A stretch of DNA of 64,000 nucleotides, from assembly GCA_964036665.1 (NCBI GenBank), contig OZ038529.1, positions 19,292,060-19,356,059 of the forward strand, given 5' to 3'. Position 1 is the first letter of the stretch. Each line of letters opens with the position of its first letter. Of the stretch, positions 12,551 to 25,619 are shown piece after piece. Below the pieces are notes generated by a model. That model saw only the letters and a program-made list of their open reading frames with translations, was not told the DNA's origin and searched no databases. The DNA is from Gordius sp. MW1 (lineage: Eukaryota > Nematomorpha > Gordioida > Gordea > Gordiidae). Position numbers and translations under genes: made by a program.

Positions 12551-13277
12551 CTTTCAGGAGTGCCGCGATTAAATTAAAAGTATCCTCTAATTAGCGCCAT
12601 CTATAGGCATTTTTAATTAGACACTAATTTGATATATATATGTCCCTATCTTTATTATAGGAATATATTAGTTCAAATTAGTCTATGCTAAAAAAGATAG
12701 GGATATATCCTTAGACTAATAGACTGCTCATCCACTTTTAAAAAGTGTTCCAAATTTTGGCATCCATTTTGAAAAGTGAATTGCATGGTTAGGTTTATGT
12801 TTATAATGGTTCGGTTATGCCTTATATATTTTTTTTGATATAAAAATGTAAATCATTTTGAGTTTTATCAACATGAGCTTTTAAAAATTAAAATATTGGT
12901 ATAAATATTAATAATTATTTATAAATAATATTAACTTTTATAGCGCCATCTACACTTAAACTTATTTTCTAACATGAATTTTGGCCAATTTATATGGTTT
13001 GATGAATTTTTAAAATCGCTATAATGATTAAAATGGGTTGTTTTATATTATAAAATCAATGATTATTGACCAATACTATCCATCGCTATACAAATTCTAC
13101 GTCACTTTTCAAAATGGCGGTCGTTTTTGCAACACTTTTGATGCGTTAATATATAAGAGATGAGCAGTCTATTTAGTCTATGGATATATCACATAATAAA
13201 TAAGTTTCTAATTAAAAGTGCCTATAGATGGCGCTAATTAGAGTATACCTTTAATTTAATTGCGGCACTCCTGAAAG
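12551..13277. mobile_element. MITE with long terminal inverted repeats
   Basis: The ends are ctttcaggagtgccgc and its complement. The near-perfect inverted repeats extend about 65 bp, including attagcgccatctatagg, and weaker inverted similarity continues to about 170 bp (agactgctcat). Total 727 bp, no ORF. It is absent from copy A of the block, where the flanks are closer together. A target duplication is not obvious, so the superfamily is unassigned. Confidence 0.8.
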
Positions 13278-13348
13278 GGGTTATTATTTTCTTCCGATTA
13301 TAATTTTAAACCCACAATTTATTAACTAATTTCTAATATAGTGTTTTA

Positions 13349-13899
13349 ATGCTCGGCTTGTACAATATTATGAGAGACTTGGTTCTTAACCAGAGACGTC
13401 AAAGATGATCGTTGGAATCTTAAGCTCCCAACATAAGCGACGAGATAATACAAATGAAATATTGTTTTTTACCCAGACAATCGGGGGAAAGATTTGAGAA
13501 GTACATTGAGGCCGAGCACAGGTCCAATGTTTATTACTTTCCCATCAGAACACCAAAATATACAGATAAGTTCAAATCCGATTTGATGAGGTCATATTTC
13601 ATATAGCCTATCATTCGGTCATTACAATGTTTGGGCGCGGAATTGTGCCCATTTATAAAAGCTTTGACGGATTCAACATCGCCCCTGCGGTAATTTCTAG
13701 CCATTTCTTAGACAGAGGTTCACAAAAGTTGGCAGACCTCAGTTTTTCGTCCTTTCCGCGTTAACTAACGAAAGAATCATAGGGAACAGATTTAAAAATT
13801 GTTTTCTCGCTTAAGACCACAGCATGTTTTAGACCAAAAGCTTATTGTCACTTCCATTCGATACTTTGTATTTCCTAACGGAAGACATGCATCCAATAA
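13349..13899 (+). pseudogene. Decayed coding remnant, copy B plus-strand member
   Basis: Counterpart of 950-1,500. It keeps the start (MLGLYNIM), SGERFEKYIEAEH, YYFPIRTPKY and GFNIAPAVISSHFLDR, but is broken by in-frame stops and several single-base frameshifts. Clearly a pseudogene; family unknown. Confidence 0.5.
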
Positions 13900-14207
13900 A
13901 TAGAAAGTTATTTGAATTAATTGTCGGTCAAGAATGGGTTAAATGTATCCGATGACAGTGATGAAAAATTTAGGATTTTTTTCATTTAATCAATCTCAGG
14001 CGATATACTAGTAATTTGATTAACATCATATTTTCACGCCCAATGCAGACTTAATTTTTTATTGTTTATTACTTAATCTCTTGATCTCATTCTCAATAAA
14101 CTATATTAAATGATTTAAGCTTTAGGATAATTTATTCTTAAATTCCATATATCTGAATATCTATTATCATATATAATGATGCAAATTATGATGGTATATA
14201 TCGTTAT

Positions 14208-15013
14208 CAGAGATCAAATTGCCCGGCCCGGCCCGCTGCCCGAACAGGCCCGGCCCGGCCCGTGGGCCGGGTTGGGCCGGGCAACTGTCCTAAATTTTTA
14301 TTTTCGGGCGGGCACGAAGAAGATAGGATTCGGGCAATCCGGGCTTAATGAGATTTTTTAGATAGTGTATTTTTTTGTTACTTTTCATTAAGTTGCATAT
14401 GAAAATGCTAAAAAATCGCCATCCGTCCCCAAGTTATTTTTACAATTTTTGCCAGAACCCCTTTATTTCCATCAAGTCCCTAGCTAGGTTATGGAAAGAA
14501 TTAAAATATTTATATTTATGCAGCCCTTTCATTGTTCGTAATTCGCATGTGCCGTCTATACTAGTAGAAAATAGTCACGCCCAAATCGATACAACGCCTG
14601 AAAGTGTTAAATTTCATTCTAATATCATTTAATTTTTTAACAAATGATTTAACAAGGCTTCTCCAAATTCGCCTTTATTGTTCCCTTATCACTCATCGCT
14701 ATCGCTAAGCTCAAATATTTTAGAAAGACCAAATACAACATTTTTTTGACCAATTAGGATTAAAATTAAAGTACAAAAGTTTCATTTGAAAAAATCATTC
14801 GACTTTTAAATATTAAAAGAATTTGAGGTCGCAAAATTTCGGGCCTAACAGGCAAATTTAATATTTCGGGCCAGGCATTTCGGGCAGCATTAATGTTTCG
14901 GGCGGGCTCGGGCGGACACCAGAAGGGTTCGGGCGGGCTCGGGCGGGTAATGAGGTTAGAGAATTGAACCGGGCCGGGTTCGGGCAGAAAATTCCTAATA
15001 AATCTGACCTCTG
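14208..15013. mobile_element. hAT-type MITE with GGCCCG arrays
   Basis: The ends are cagagatcaaatt and aatctgacctctg. The element is flanked by perfect 8-bp direct repeats atcgttat (14,200-14,207 and 15,014-15,021). Subterminal parts are dense in cccggcccggcc (left) and cgggcgggctcgggc (right). The 806-bp element has no transposase ORF. The 315-bp element at 35,824 has the same ends and is probably a shorter member. Confidence 0.9.
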
Positions 15014-15717
15014 ATCGTTATATCTGATAATCGAGGACTGTACTGCACATTTTGTTGAATACCCAAGCACATCACCATTCTCACCCCTTTCGCTATATCT
15101 TTACCGACCCTCTATTTTAGTTAAAATTTTAAAAATCAATATTGCCATTTCACCTGCTTACTTTTACTGACAAAGAAAGCAAAATGTCTAACATGTCGCT
15201 TTCTCGTCTGGCCAAATGCATGACAAAATATACTTATAATTTTACTACAAACGGTATCTATAAAAGATCTGAATAACTTGGGGTGTAGAAATATGACAAG
15301 CGATCTAGATTTTTATAAACACTATGTATACATATTGAAGCTTATTTCTTTCTATAAATGCTCTTTAAGTTTTGTGGATTAAGCGCCTTATAATATTAGA
15401 TAAAAGGACATAATTAGAAAAGAGTGCTTGAGGGCTCACCAAAATGGGAAGGACGCCATGGGCCATCAAATTTAAATATGCGTATATTTTAATGAAAATA
15501 TATGAGGATGATAAAAATACTTTTACCTTTAAGTCTAACTATATTCTCGATAAATATTCTTAAAATGTTTGAATTGGAGCGGGCGCATTTTTTTAACTAT
15601 GAAAATCAAAACCATCCATCATATATGCAATATACGTATTGTTAGCAAAAACCAAAAAAATTAATAATCATTAAAAAATATGCTCATGACCTACTATTAA
15701 CTTAATTAACTTTCAAA

Positions 15718-16186
15718 TTATGGGATATATGTACCCAGAGGAAAAAAAGATACAAAAGGAAAGCAATAAACTTTTAGGTTAAAACTAGCTGAGGTCTTAA
15801 AGAGGAAATAACTTTTTATAATTTGATCTCTATGATACTTGTAAAAATGGAAAAATAGATAAGGTAGGGCAACTTTTGTTGAATATTTGTCCCTGAAATG
15901 ACCTAAATTTACTGCTAGTGCAATGGTAAACAATCCAAACTTTCGACAAATGGACAAAATTTTCTGCTTAGACATTGAAATGCTCGAATAATGAAAGAAC
16001 TGAATTATGACTCCATCAAATCGTCCTGGATCTCAGCGTATTATGGAGTTTTAATCGAAATTATATTAGATTTAACTTGCGTTTGGCACCAATGCACTTT
16101 TCAAATATTTCCAGAGATTGCCGATGTAAAGAAAAATATTCCTTTGTATTATTTCGTCGCTTTTAGTAGAGGCTATAGATAACAAA
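15718..16186 (-). pseudogene. Decayed coding remnant, copy B minus-strand member
   Basis: An 85-codon ORF (15,975 down to 15,718) of the same length as its copy A partner at 2,211-2,468, with many substitutions but no stop. The upstream related part is interrupted. The persistence of an equal-length ORF in both copies is notable, but the many amino-acid changes argue for weak or no constraint. Confidence 0.4.
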
Positions 16187-16770
16187 TGACCATTTGTTTC
16201 TTGTGATCAGGATAAGCCAAGGTCCCAGTAATGTTTCCAAAACTCATCAAGTTATAAACATGCTTAAAAGATAGCACAAAGTTTCTGGATTTTGATCTTG
16301 GCGTCCTTAAGATTTCAGACAAATTAATAAATACAAATAAATAAATAATAACAGTAAAATTATCATTACCAATAACTAATGTCCATCCTTTCGCAATTAA
16401 TACTCCAAAGTATAATTAAATCATTTGATTGATTAAATAGTTGAAAATGTAAGTCAATGGAACGTTCTTTTAGAATCTAGAAATATACTATAATTGCAAT
16501 GAAGTTGTATTTTTTAGAAGTTAATTAAATGCAAGATAATAACACTTAATCTATAAACTGTTTCCATTTTTTTCCACTTCTGCATATTTTTTAATAAATC
16601 TTTTATTAACAACCTGGTCAAATGAATAAAACAAGTGGGAAAGAATGGTTTCAATATTTCAGGTCACATGGGTCCCTTAACAAGGGCAAAATCAAAAAGT
16701 CTCACTTTAAAAAAATAAAAGCCCCCTTTCTTTATAATTTGTTGGAAGTTTCTGATTACAGATATAAGAA

Positions 16771-17102
16771 CACAGCTCTACAAAAATTGACTTTGTGATT
16801 ACATCCTACAATCAGATATGATTCTGATGGATAATTTTGCGTTGAAAAATAATCTGTTATAAGTTTTTTGCCAAAACTTGCAGTTTCTTATATAAACGAG
16901 GTTGAAGGTGCAAAAAATGCCTATTTTAACCTTTTTAAGGCTATACCGCGGCATTTTAAATTTATACTGAAATTTTTTTATTTATTTCTGTAGAAAAACT
17001 AGTAATTATTGAAAAAAACTAAAAACAGATTATTGTCCAGAGCAAAATTCTCTATCAGAATTAAGGGTCCAATTGGCAGGATATTTTTTTTGTAGACCTG
17101 TG
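16771..17102. mobile_element. MITE specific to copy B
   Basis: Inverted ends cacagctctacaaaaa and ttttttgtagacctgtg bound 332 bp. Copy A (near 3,270) lacks this segment while the surrounding gaagtttctgattaca is shared. No coding capacity; target duplication unclear. Confidence 0.7.
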
Positions 17103-17745
17103 TAATTAAATAAGGGTCATTATCAATTTTTATTTGTGAATTTTAAAGGTGCAGTAGTTATATAAAAGATGGAAGTTAGGTTATTTTATTATTGGACAAG
17201 GGTGTTTGAGCCAAGTTCGTGTTAATTAGGTTAAAAGCCAAATATTATTGCCGACGGGCTGGATTAGGTTTCGCTTACTTTACCTTTCCTTATATTATTA
17301 GAAATTAGAAGACCATTGTTCTATATCCCTCCCCCAAAAGATACACATAATAGTTGACTAATAAATTTAAAGTCAATATTCTACCTTAATCTAATTTTCC
17401 TTGTGACTCAAGATTCCCATAGGGAAGTGACCGATAGCAATCAGATCAGGTACCACTTCTTATTGTCTCAATTATAGAAGTGTGAAAACAAAATTCTCAT
17501 TCGACCACTTAGACAACTATTAAATATCGCAACATTTGGTTATTTTAAACTGTCATTGCACTTTAATTTTGTACGCTTCATCATGATACATAAGTACGTG
17601 CCATCGACATCAATCAAAGTTTATTTTTACCATGAGGCACTATTATACCACACATAGCTACTTTTATTAATGTTAGAATTAGAATACCAAATCTATTTAG
17701 CACTTAAAAGGAAGGTATGAGTCATTTGATTTTGATGAAGCAATA

Positions 17746-18553
17746 ACTATTTATAAATCTTGCATAGAGAAAAAGCGCGTCTCATATTTTCCCGATAAAC
17801 TGTAACTAAGCCGTCATATATTTAAATCTCTTTATCAAAAATCTAAAAATCCAAAGCGGCGAAAATTTTTTATAGACGACTTTTTAAGCTAATTAGTATT
17901 TGAAAACTAGACGACGCCCGTAATTAAATGAGAGTCAAAGTTTTAAGGGAGTTAACCTATGGGGGTCCATAAATTTATTTTCCAAATCAAATCTTTTCTA
18001 TAAACCCCTTCCTTTTGAACACTTTAGTGTGTATGATCACTTAGAGTTATCTACGTCCAATCTATATGCATTGATCACCATCATGTATCTGCACAGTTGC
18101 AGTTTGCCCTAAAAATCATTATTTAATTCACTATTTATCTTCCATAAGGCAAAATTATATGTACAAGCAAAACCTCCATATGTAATAGCTTAATCCTAAA
18201 AATTATATTCTTTCCTAGTTTATAACATAATTATATGGCGCACAGTGACTATTTTATAACCAAGCACAACTTATTACTCTAAAAATTTATTATCCCTTAA
18301 GCTTGACTTATGCTGAACATAGCTTTAATTTCTACCGTTAATATATGGATAAAGGGTAATCAAGGGGTTAGAAAATTAAAATGAGTTGGGATTTTGTGAT
18401 TTTATAACCATTTGTATATTACCTTAATCATATGAATTAAAAATTTTGTTTCTTTCTTAGGTCAATTATTAATTTAGGAACGTGCATATTGTAAATATAA
18501 AATGCACGTTTTGCACTTATAATTACCAGTTTGGTATACTTTAATTCCACATA
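17746..18553. other. Upstream region of the sulfotransferase gene
   Basis: AT-rich sequence with no recognised repeat. The promoter of the downstream gene should lie here, but I see no clear TATA box or other core element that stands out from the AT background. Confidence 0.4.
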
Positions 18554-21500
18554 ATGACTTCTCCAAACCTTAATGGTCTTAAAGTTAATTCGATAATCGA
18601 ATTCGATAACGATTTTAAGGATGAAGAGATGAATCATACAAAATGTGATGGAAGTATTAAGACTTCGAATTCTAAGGATTCTTGTACAAAATCATGGACC
18701 CTTCGTAAAAAACAAGGGATAGTCAATTTATTATTTCAAAATAACAACAAAATTGATCGAAATATTTTAAGTGAAAAAGATATGTCACATTTTCTTGATC
18801 AATCTTTAGGAAAAAAAGAAAGTAATTTGATGCACATAAATTTTATATATTTTGGTAGTTAATGGCAATTTAAACAATAAACTTGAACCTGAAATTAAAC
18901 AACTTATAAAAAATTGTGATGATCCAATATTTAAAAACTATTTAAATAATGTTCCAAAAATACAATTATACAAAGATGTCTTACTTCAAGGATTTTTTAT
19001 ACCTCACAAATTGTTAAAGGGCTTAGAAAATGTTGACATACGTGATGATGATATAATTATTGCATCTTATCCTAAATCTGGTATAATAGTGCTACATAAC
19101 TTTTTTACACACTTTAACAACATTTTTAACAATAATAAATCGTTTTAAAACTTTTAAATTTTAGGAACAACATGGACTGAAGAAGTTGTTTCTGGTTTAT
19201 ATAATAATGGTGATGTTGAAAAAATTAAAGATACAAATATAATTTTTAGAGTCATTCACTTGGAAGTTGGGCGTCCTTTTTTTCCTATTACATTCCTGAA
19301 TAATTTGAAATCTCCGCGCCTACTAGCAACTCACCTACCATTTAACTTGTTGCCAAAACAAATCAGAGAAAAAAAATGCAAAGTGATAAATTATTTATTA
19401 TTAGATTTTTAGAGTCTTATAATTTTTGACTTATAGTTAATAGATTTTTTTCAATTATCAATTATACATTTTATAATTATTTTTTATTAATTTTATTAGC
19501 TATCATTTAACTGTGCTATGTTTAATTTAAATTATAATTTGATTGTTAAATCACATAATATAATTGACAACTCAACACATTTTTGGTTGTTTAACCTAAT
19601 CCTTTTAAAAGTTTTATCTGTACTGTTTAATTGGCAAAAAATAAAATTTTTAGCCTGAAAAGTTTAAATAAGGCCACTTTAATAATGGAACTTACATTAA
19701 GTATATATAAATGTACTATTTATTGTCTATATACTCTGAAAAATGAATATTTGCTTTAAATGACTGACTGGTTACTTGTCAAACAAGCAAATTATGTTAA
19801 ATTAAAATTGTTTATTAAATAAAAACCTTAAAGACCACACCGTCCATCCATTAATCACAGGGGCCTTAAGCTTAGGGCCTTAGTTTAATTTAGATAGCAA
19901 GAAGGGAGTTGTGAAAAGAATTTTTGTAGGTTTAAAAATGATATCTTAATGCTTTAACCCTTATTTTGATTGAGAATTAATAAAGGGGATTTGCCACTCG
20001 TTACTTCTATGTTTGAGCAAAACTTAGGCACTGACGAATTTTTATAGAGGTGCCTGCCCTCACCTAAGGGCTTGTCTTAATATCGGATTTTGCTGCGCAG
20101 CAAAAATCGTTGTAAGGGTTACAACATAGCCGTGTCTTAACTTGGAATTCACAGCAGATTTACATTTCAGACGGCTCACATAACAGCGTTTAATCTCAAG
20201 GGTTGAGATAAACAAAAAAACGTTTTTTACTATCAAAAAACAAAATATTAATAATTACAACCCAGTTTGACTCATGAAATTGAATCGGATATTTGATAAA
20301 GATGAATTCGCGCCATTTGAATCTGAATCCGATATTAAGAAGCACCCTAAGAAGTGTCTGAAAAATATCAACTATATAATGGATTGCGTCGTCATATTTA
20401 AAAATGTGTTTGTATGAAGGTGTTTTGATACAAAATTCATTCCCGTCTATTTAGTCTATATAAAATATTAATGTGTTATAGTCTGACTTAATATCATTAC
20501 AACGCACCCTCTCAAAATTTATAAGTAAATGGCGGCGCTTCAGTAATTGGAATTTATGGGGCTTTACCTGGATATTGTAACCACGCCCTAAACAAATGTA
20601 TTTTTAATTCTTATAAGTTTTCATTTCGATTATACATAATAGCAGTTAAAAAACATATATCGTTGTTTTTCAGAATTTTGTTTAACCAGCTTTTTTTATG
20701 ATGAAATATTTAAAATGGTAGCTTATATTATATGCCAATTTTTTTAGCGTTTAAAAATTAAATTTTACACGGTTTTGCATGTTAGAAATAACTTATCCGT
20801 TTTATGGACCAAGTGCCATTGCTTTCCATAAACTGATGTTATTGCTACCCTATTAATAATTTAGCCATTTTCTAGCAAAAATTATAGTTAGTTAGTATTG
20901 ATCTTCAAGATCCTAAAAAAGCGCCAATAAATGGCGCTGTGTTTAAATCATTATTTAGGCTTATTTAAACGTGTTAAAGGTAAAGAGCGTACTCATTCTG
21001 CCTCGTATACCTCTTTCAATTTTAAACGGTGAAGGTTATTTTTATTTGTAAGAAACTTATTAAGACATTACAACGTGTTTGTTGGGTATTTTTGGTAAAT
21101 CGAAATTTGTCTAATTTATTTTTACCATACGCAGGAGACATTACAAACTAGCGTTGTAAAAACGGCTGCGTTTTGTTTGGTCGGCTTTCGGTTTCAGTCG
21201 AGATAAACAAACTAAAGCTATTTTGGTCTGATGTTCTTAGTCGACCTCTAGCCTTGGTCGAAATTTGAAAAACAGACCAGAATCGACCGTGAGTCTGAGT
21301 AAAATAAAAGGTCGACCGAACATAACCCAGCCCTTTTTACAACACTATTACAAACAATGCGTTTTAGATTTAAATCCCCTCGCATTCATTCCTATTATAA
21401 TATCGCCCTTCTTTAAAAAAAAGTATTTACAAGTAATGTAATACTTTGTTGGTCATTTAAACTAGCGTCACTGATTCTAGTCCCAATGGACCTCAATTTG

Positions 21501-24500
21501 AAGTAGAATATGATTATTTTTGAAGAACGACTGTTTAAACTTTATACGCTTGCTAATTAAACTTTGATAGGTAAATTAAATTGATGTATTGATTTATTTC
21601 TGTAACTTAGTAATGGTTTAATATTAATAATTGGACTGACCCCCTCCCCTGCTTTAAACGGTCTTGGGGTCTCAGGGACCCCACCTCCTGATCAATGGAT
21701 TGATAAAGCGATCAGGCAAACATATACGTTTATTGCTATTTTACATAACGTATTAACATTCGTATCGAGAGAAGTCGCATTAAAATTTTGATCTCTAGAT
21801 TAGTGTTAAAAAATTATATATGTAAATATATTAATTGATTGGGCCGGATTTATTAAGACTAAGATAATTTTTAAGCGTTTTTATGTATTTATCATGCCTT
21901 CACTAGTCATATAAAATATTTTTTCGGGTAATTTAACACTTGAAAAGCTTTTTTTAATTGAAAATTTGAGAAATATTTATCTGCTCCATCTCTGTTTTAG
22001 CCACGAGTCAACTAACAGGTTGTTTTTAAAATGCAAAATATCATGTTTTACATAAAATTTTCTCTAAAAAATTAATTATGGCACAACAACGAGTGTGTTT
22101 ATTGTCAAAACGCATTTTCGAGTGTGAAAGGCTAAACGACACCGAAGTTAAACACATTCTTGTCGCACGTAATCATCTCGCATAATTTATCATTTTTTTA
22201 AGCCTCGCGTCTTCCCTCTCCCATCAATGTCGCATATTTGCGTTATAACAATAACCCTCAACAACTAAGATACTTCCAACTAGTTCATCCATGTCCTTAT
22301 AAATATCTCGCTAAGAATTACCAAAATTTACAAATATGCACGAAGACTTGTTGTGTACTTACATGCATGGGCGTAGCCAAGGGGGAACAGGGAGGGAGGG
22401 CGGCTGCCCCTCTCTAAAGCCAAAAATTTAGTAAAATTTTGGCTAAAATTTTACAAAAGGATCATTTTGCCCCTCCTTAAATTATTATTGCTTCCTTCTG
22501 ATCCCAATGCTGGCTACGCCCTTAGTTACATGTTATCTGTTAAAATTGGTCATTATAGGTCTTTATTGTTTTCTTGGCTCAATTCAGATGAAATTAACTC
22601 TTCTTTAATGAAGTGGCTCCAACACAGATAAAAAAATATATTTGCATTTTTTGTCAAATTTAAAAACAGAATATATTTAGGTTGTTATAGTTGATTGGAG
22701 CTTAATAGCCCACATAATCTTTAAAATCTCTAGTTCCAAGCCTTTCTCAATTCAAACAATAAATGTTCATATTATTTAAAGTTGAGGCATTTTTCCGTAA
22801 TTATATATATTTAACATTAATAAACATGGCTAGTATAAGAGTAAAATTGATTTGCATACATAACATTAAAGCTCATATGGAATCAAATTCAAAGCCAACC
22901 ATCCTCTCTCTATATATAATATTTAAAGTTCAGCACCTGTAAAAATCTGTAATCCCCGTTAGAAAAACGCTCAATTGGCCGAATATATTATAATCCACAG
23001 CTATAGGTGTGTCTTATTTATAAGTTACCGCCACTACAATATAAAAAATCTTGTGGCTGTGCTTACCTTTTGCCATTTTCATATTAGGTGTTATTAGATG
23101 GCAATCAATCTTTCAAGTTGGAAAGTTGATTAAAATCGGTTGCGCAAATCAATTAATTTGAGAAATCTCGCCATCCATCTCGTCTGATCGACTTTTGTTT
23201 GCTTTAAACATTTTATAAAATTTTTCTTTTTGGACGAAATTTATAAGATAAGAATAATTTTTATTAACCTTCGCTTCAAAAGTAAAAGGTACCTGATGAA
23301 ATTTTTGCGATCGATTTTTAGGTGTTTTAGCTTTTGTTTATTACATTGGCAATACGGCCAATGTTGCTGCTATCACCTTTTTAAGCCTAATAGAATATAA
23401 GCGCCAATATTAGTGGCTTCATGAGTTCGCCTAATAATTTTTCCTGTCCGTGGTCTTGACTACATTTTTATTTAAAAAATTTTTTGGTCACTGAATTTCA
23501 AAATTTTAGAATATCAAGGTAGATTAAAATAACTGAAGGACTAATTTTATAGGTAAATCAATAATGATTGTTTAAATTTTATCGTATCGATCAGAATTTT
23601 AGGTCAATTTTGAATTTTATCGAAGCAAAAGCTTTTATATTTACTATCGACTAAGTGGACACTACGATATTTAAGTGTTTTTTTTTGCAAATGCTTAATC
23701 TTTTCCCTTAATACCTTTTATGGTCGCCTACAAAGATCATATATATAGCGCGAAATCCAAAGGACAACGCAGTTTCTTACTACCATCACCACCAAATGGC
23801 CTCCTTCCTGGGCAACTACAAAGGCGCTTGGGACGATTTCTTGCACCTTTTCAGTCACGGGAAAAGTATGATTGATAAAAGCTTCATTTTAAATGCTATG
23901 ACAAAAAACTAAATTTATTGCACCATTTTGCGAGCATTAAGTAAATAAGCAAACACATAATGATTTATGGAATTAGTTGTGTACGGTTCCTGGTTCGAAC
24001 ACGTCATAACCTATTGGGAAGAACACAAAAAGCATCCGGATAAGATATTGTTCCTCAAATACGAAGACATGAAAAAGGTGATAACCCCTTGTAACGTAAA
24101 ACTAATCATAATCCGTTTTAAATTATTGATAAAATTTGAACAATTGATTGTTTCGATAAAATTATTGATTGCGATCGGTAGGATTTGGAAGAGCAAATCC
24201 TGAAAATCATGGATTTCGTTAACATTCACATATCGGAAGAGGCCCGTAAAACTTTGATAGCTCATTGCTCTTTCGAAAACATGAAAAACAATTCCATGGT
24301 CAACAAAGAGGATTTGCCCCTCCGCGTTTTTGACCTGTCGGTGTGCAAGTTTATGCGAAAAGGTTAGTTTGGTGCAGTCATGGCTACTTAAACGCTTTAG
24401 TTAAAATGGAAATTTTTAAATCTTTGAAACGGACAATAACTTAATCGGGACTGTTAAGCGAAAGGAAAAACTTTTTATGCATCTTAAAATGAATTAATTT

Positions 24501-25470
24501 TCAATATGGTCGCTACTAATTGATTATAATTTTGGAATTATTTAATTTTGGTCCAACCATTTTGACGAATATAAATTTCGCTTGACTTTAAGTCGTTTGC
24601 CGCCCCCTAGTGACAGAAAAATACATAGAGATAAAGAGAAAGAGAGAGGGAAAAAAATAATAAATCATTTTTTTGCTTATGACCTGTGTAAACTTGACTT
24701 TGGCCAAATAGGTTTGCCTGGTGTTTTTTTGTCATATCTGAAGGTTGCTGCCTCAAGCATACCTTAAATAAATCATTACCATTAAATATGGCCCGAAGGC
24801 TAAAAGCTAATAACGTCTACAAATTGTTAATATTGAATAAATAAACAGCCAAAAGGGAAAACAACTGAGTGCTTTTATGGCAATTTCACTTTAAAATAAT
24901 AATTTATGAGGAGAAAAATAATATATCGTTTTTTTCCTACATTTTTTGCATTTTTTTTCATCTGTTGTATTGTTGTTGTTTGATGTGATGGATTTTAAAT
25001 TGAAAAGGCTTGCTATTTATTAAAGGAAACCTTTTTTTCTAATTTGGGTTTAAATTTAATTGATAGCTAAAATAATTTTTTTGTAATTCATTCGATGTAA
25101 CCATGTATGTCGCTAAAACTTGCTGTTGAAGTAAATTGGAAATATTGTGGTTTTAATTAGCGAAAAATATTTTTTCATTTTACATATACAATATATATCA
25201 AATGGCTGGGTGAGCCCAATTTTTGAAAAAGATTTTGAGTAATGAGTAAGTCCTTAGCCAACTCTGCATATCACATAGTATTTTAGGAATTTTTATAGCT
25301 TTAGCCTTAAGGAACTTTTACAATACTCATGTTATATTGTGATAGGAGTTGTGGGGGATTGGAAAAATTATTTCACGCCCGAGCAAAACGCCATCTTCGA
25401 CGCCCTGTTCCAAGATAAGATGTCCGTCACCGACCTCAGTTTCGAGTTTGAATCTACGAAAGAATTCTAA
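18554..25470 (+). CDS. Cytosolic sulfotransferase (SULT), seven exons
   Basis: Transfers a sulfonate group from PAPS to a small acceptor. Exons: 18554-18821, 18859-19080, 19165-19382, 23736-23865, 23977-24077, 24182-24362, 25346-25470, giving 414 aa with consistent phases and GT-AG sites. The PAPS loop YPKSGTTW is at residues 160-167, split by intron 2. The catalytic His is expected at 220 (THLPF). The 3'-phosphate site RNPKD is at 242-246, and RKG-x-x-GDWKN-x-F starts near 372. FTPEQNAIF follows, as in family dimer regions. The core is complete. The roughly 120-residue N-terminal part is longer than usual and shows no homology I recognise. The start is the first ATG after an in-frame stop at 18,542. 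Intron 1 is only 37 nt; intron 3 is 4.35 kb and holds MITEs. The acceptor substrate cannot be read from sequence. Confidence 0.88.
20066..20349. mobile_element. MITE with TTAATATCGGATT ends
   Basis: Inverted ends aagggcttgtcttaatatcg and its imperfect complement aatccgatattaagaagcac bound about 285 bp of non-coding DNA inside sulfotransferase intron 3. Target duplication not resolved. Confidence 0.6.
21149..21347. mobile_element. hAT-type MITE, TAGYGTTGTAAAAACGGC family
   Basis: Ends tagcgttgtaaaaacggc and ttttacaacacta, flanked by perfect 8-bp repeats ttacaaac (21,141-21,148 and 21,348-21,355). The 199-bp element has inverted internal tracts (cagtcga, ggtcgac). A second member is in the helicase gene at 34,777. 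Confidence 0.9.
22365..22524. mobile_element. CATGGGCGTAGCC-family MITE
   Basis: Starts catgggcgtagccaaggg and ends tggctacgcccttag. The 7-bp sequence ttacatg occurs on both sides, consistent with a target duplication. The interior is G-rich then C-rich. Confidence 0.75.
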
Positions 25471-25610
25471 CGGATCGGGCTAGCCATTCTCAAATCATCG
25501 ATATACAGTGGCCTAACTTGGGAGCCACTAAAGTTTAATCTGTCTACCTTCAATTTAACGTCAACACTCCTTTTAAAACATTTGCCCTAAATTTAAAACG
25601 TACACGACCG

Positions 25611-25616
25611 AATAAA
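25611..25616 (+). promoter_or_regulatory. Candidate polyadenylation signal, sulfotransferase
   Basis: AATAAA lies 141 bases after the sulfotransferase stop codon. It is the first canonical hexamer downstream, but AT-rich context makes chance occurrence possible. Confidence 0.5.
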
Positions 25617-25619
25617 TCA

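Larger units (their letters stand above)
11850..17745. repeat. Duplicated block, copy B
   Basis: Direct-orientation homolog of 1-3,935, lengthened by at least three insertions absent from copy A: 12,551-13,277, 14,208-15,013 and 16,771-17,102. Between insertions the two blocks stay collinear, including both coding remnants. Confidence 0.85.
19383..23735. other. Large sulfotransferase intron 3
   Basis: This 4.35-kb intron separates the exon ending with KKCK from the exon starting IIYIARNPKD. It contains three MITEs (20,066, 21,149, 22,365) and otherwise AT-rich sequence with no ORF of note. Confidence 0.7.

Noticed and set aside
14176-14632. Proline/arginine-rich ORFs at the hAT element
   Set aside because: They are products of the GGCCCG arrays and the MITE tip, not a transposase.
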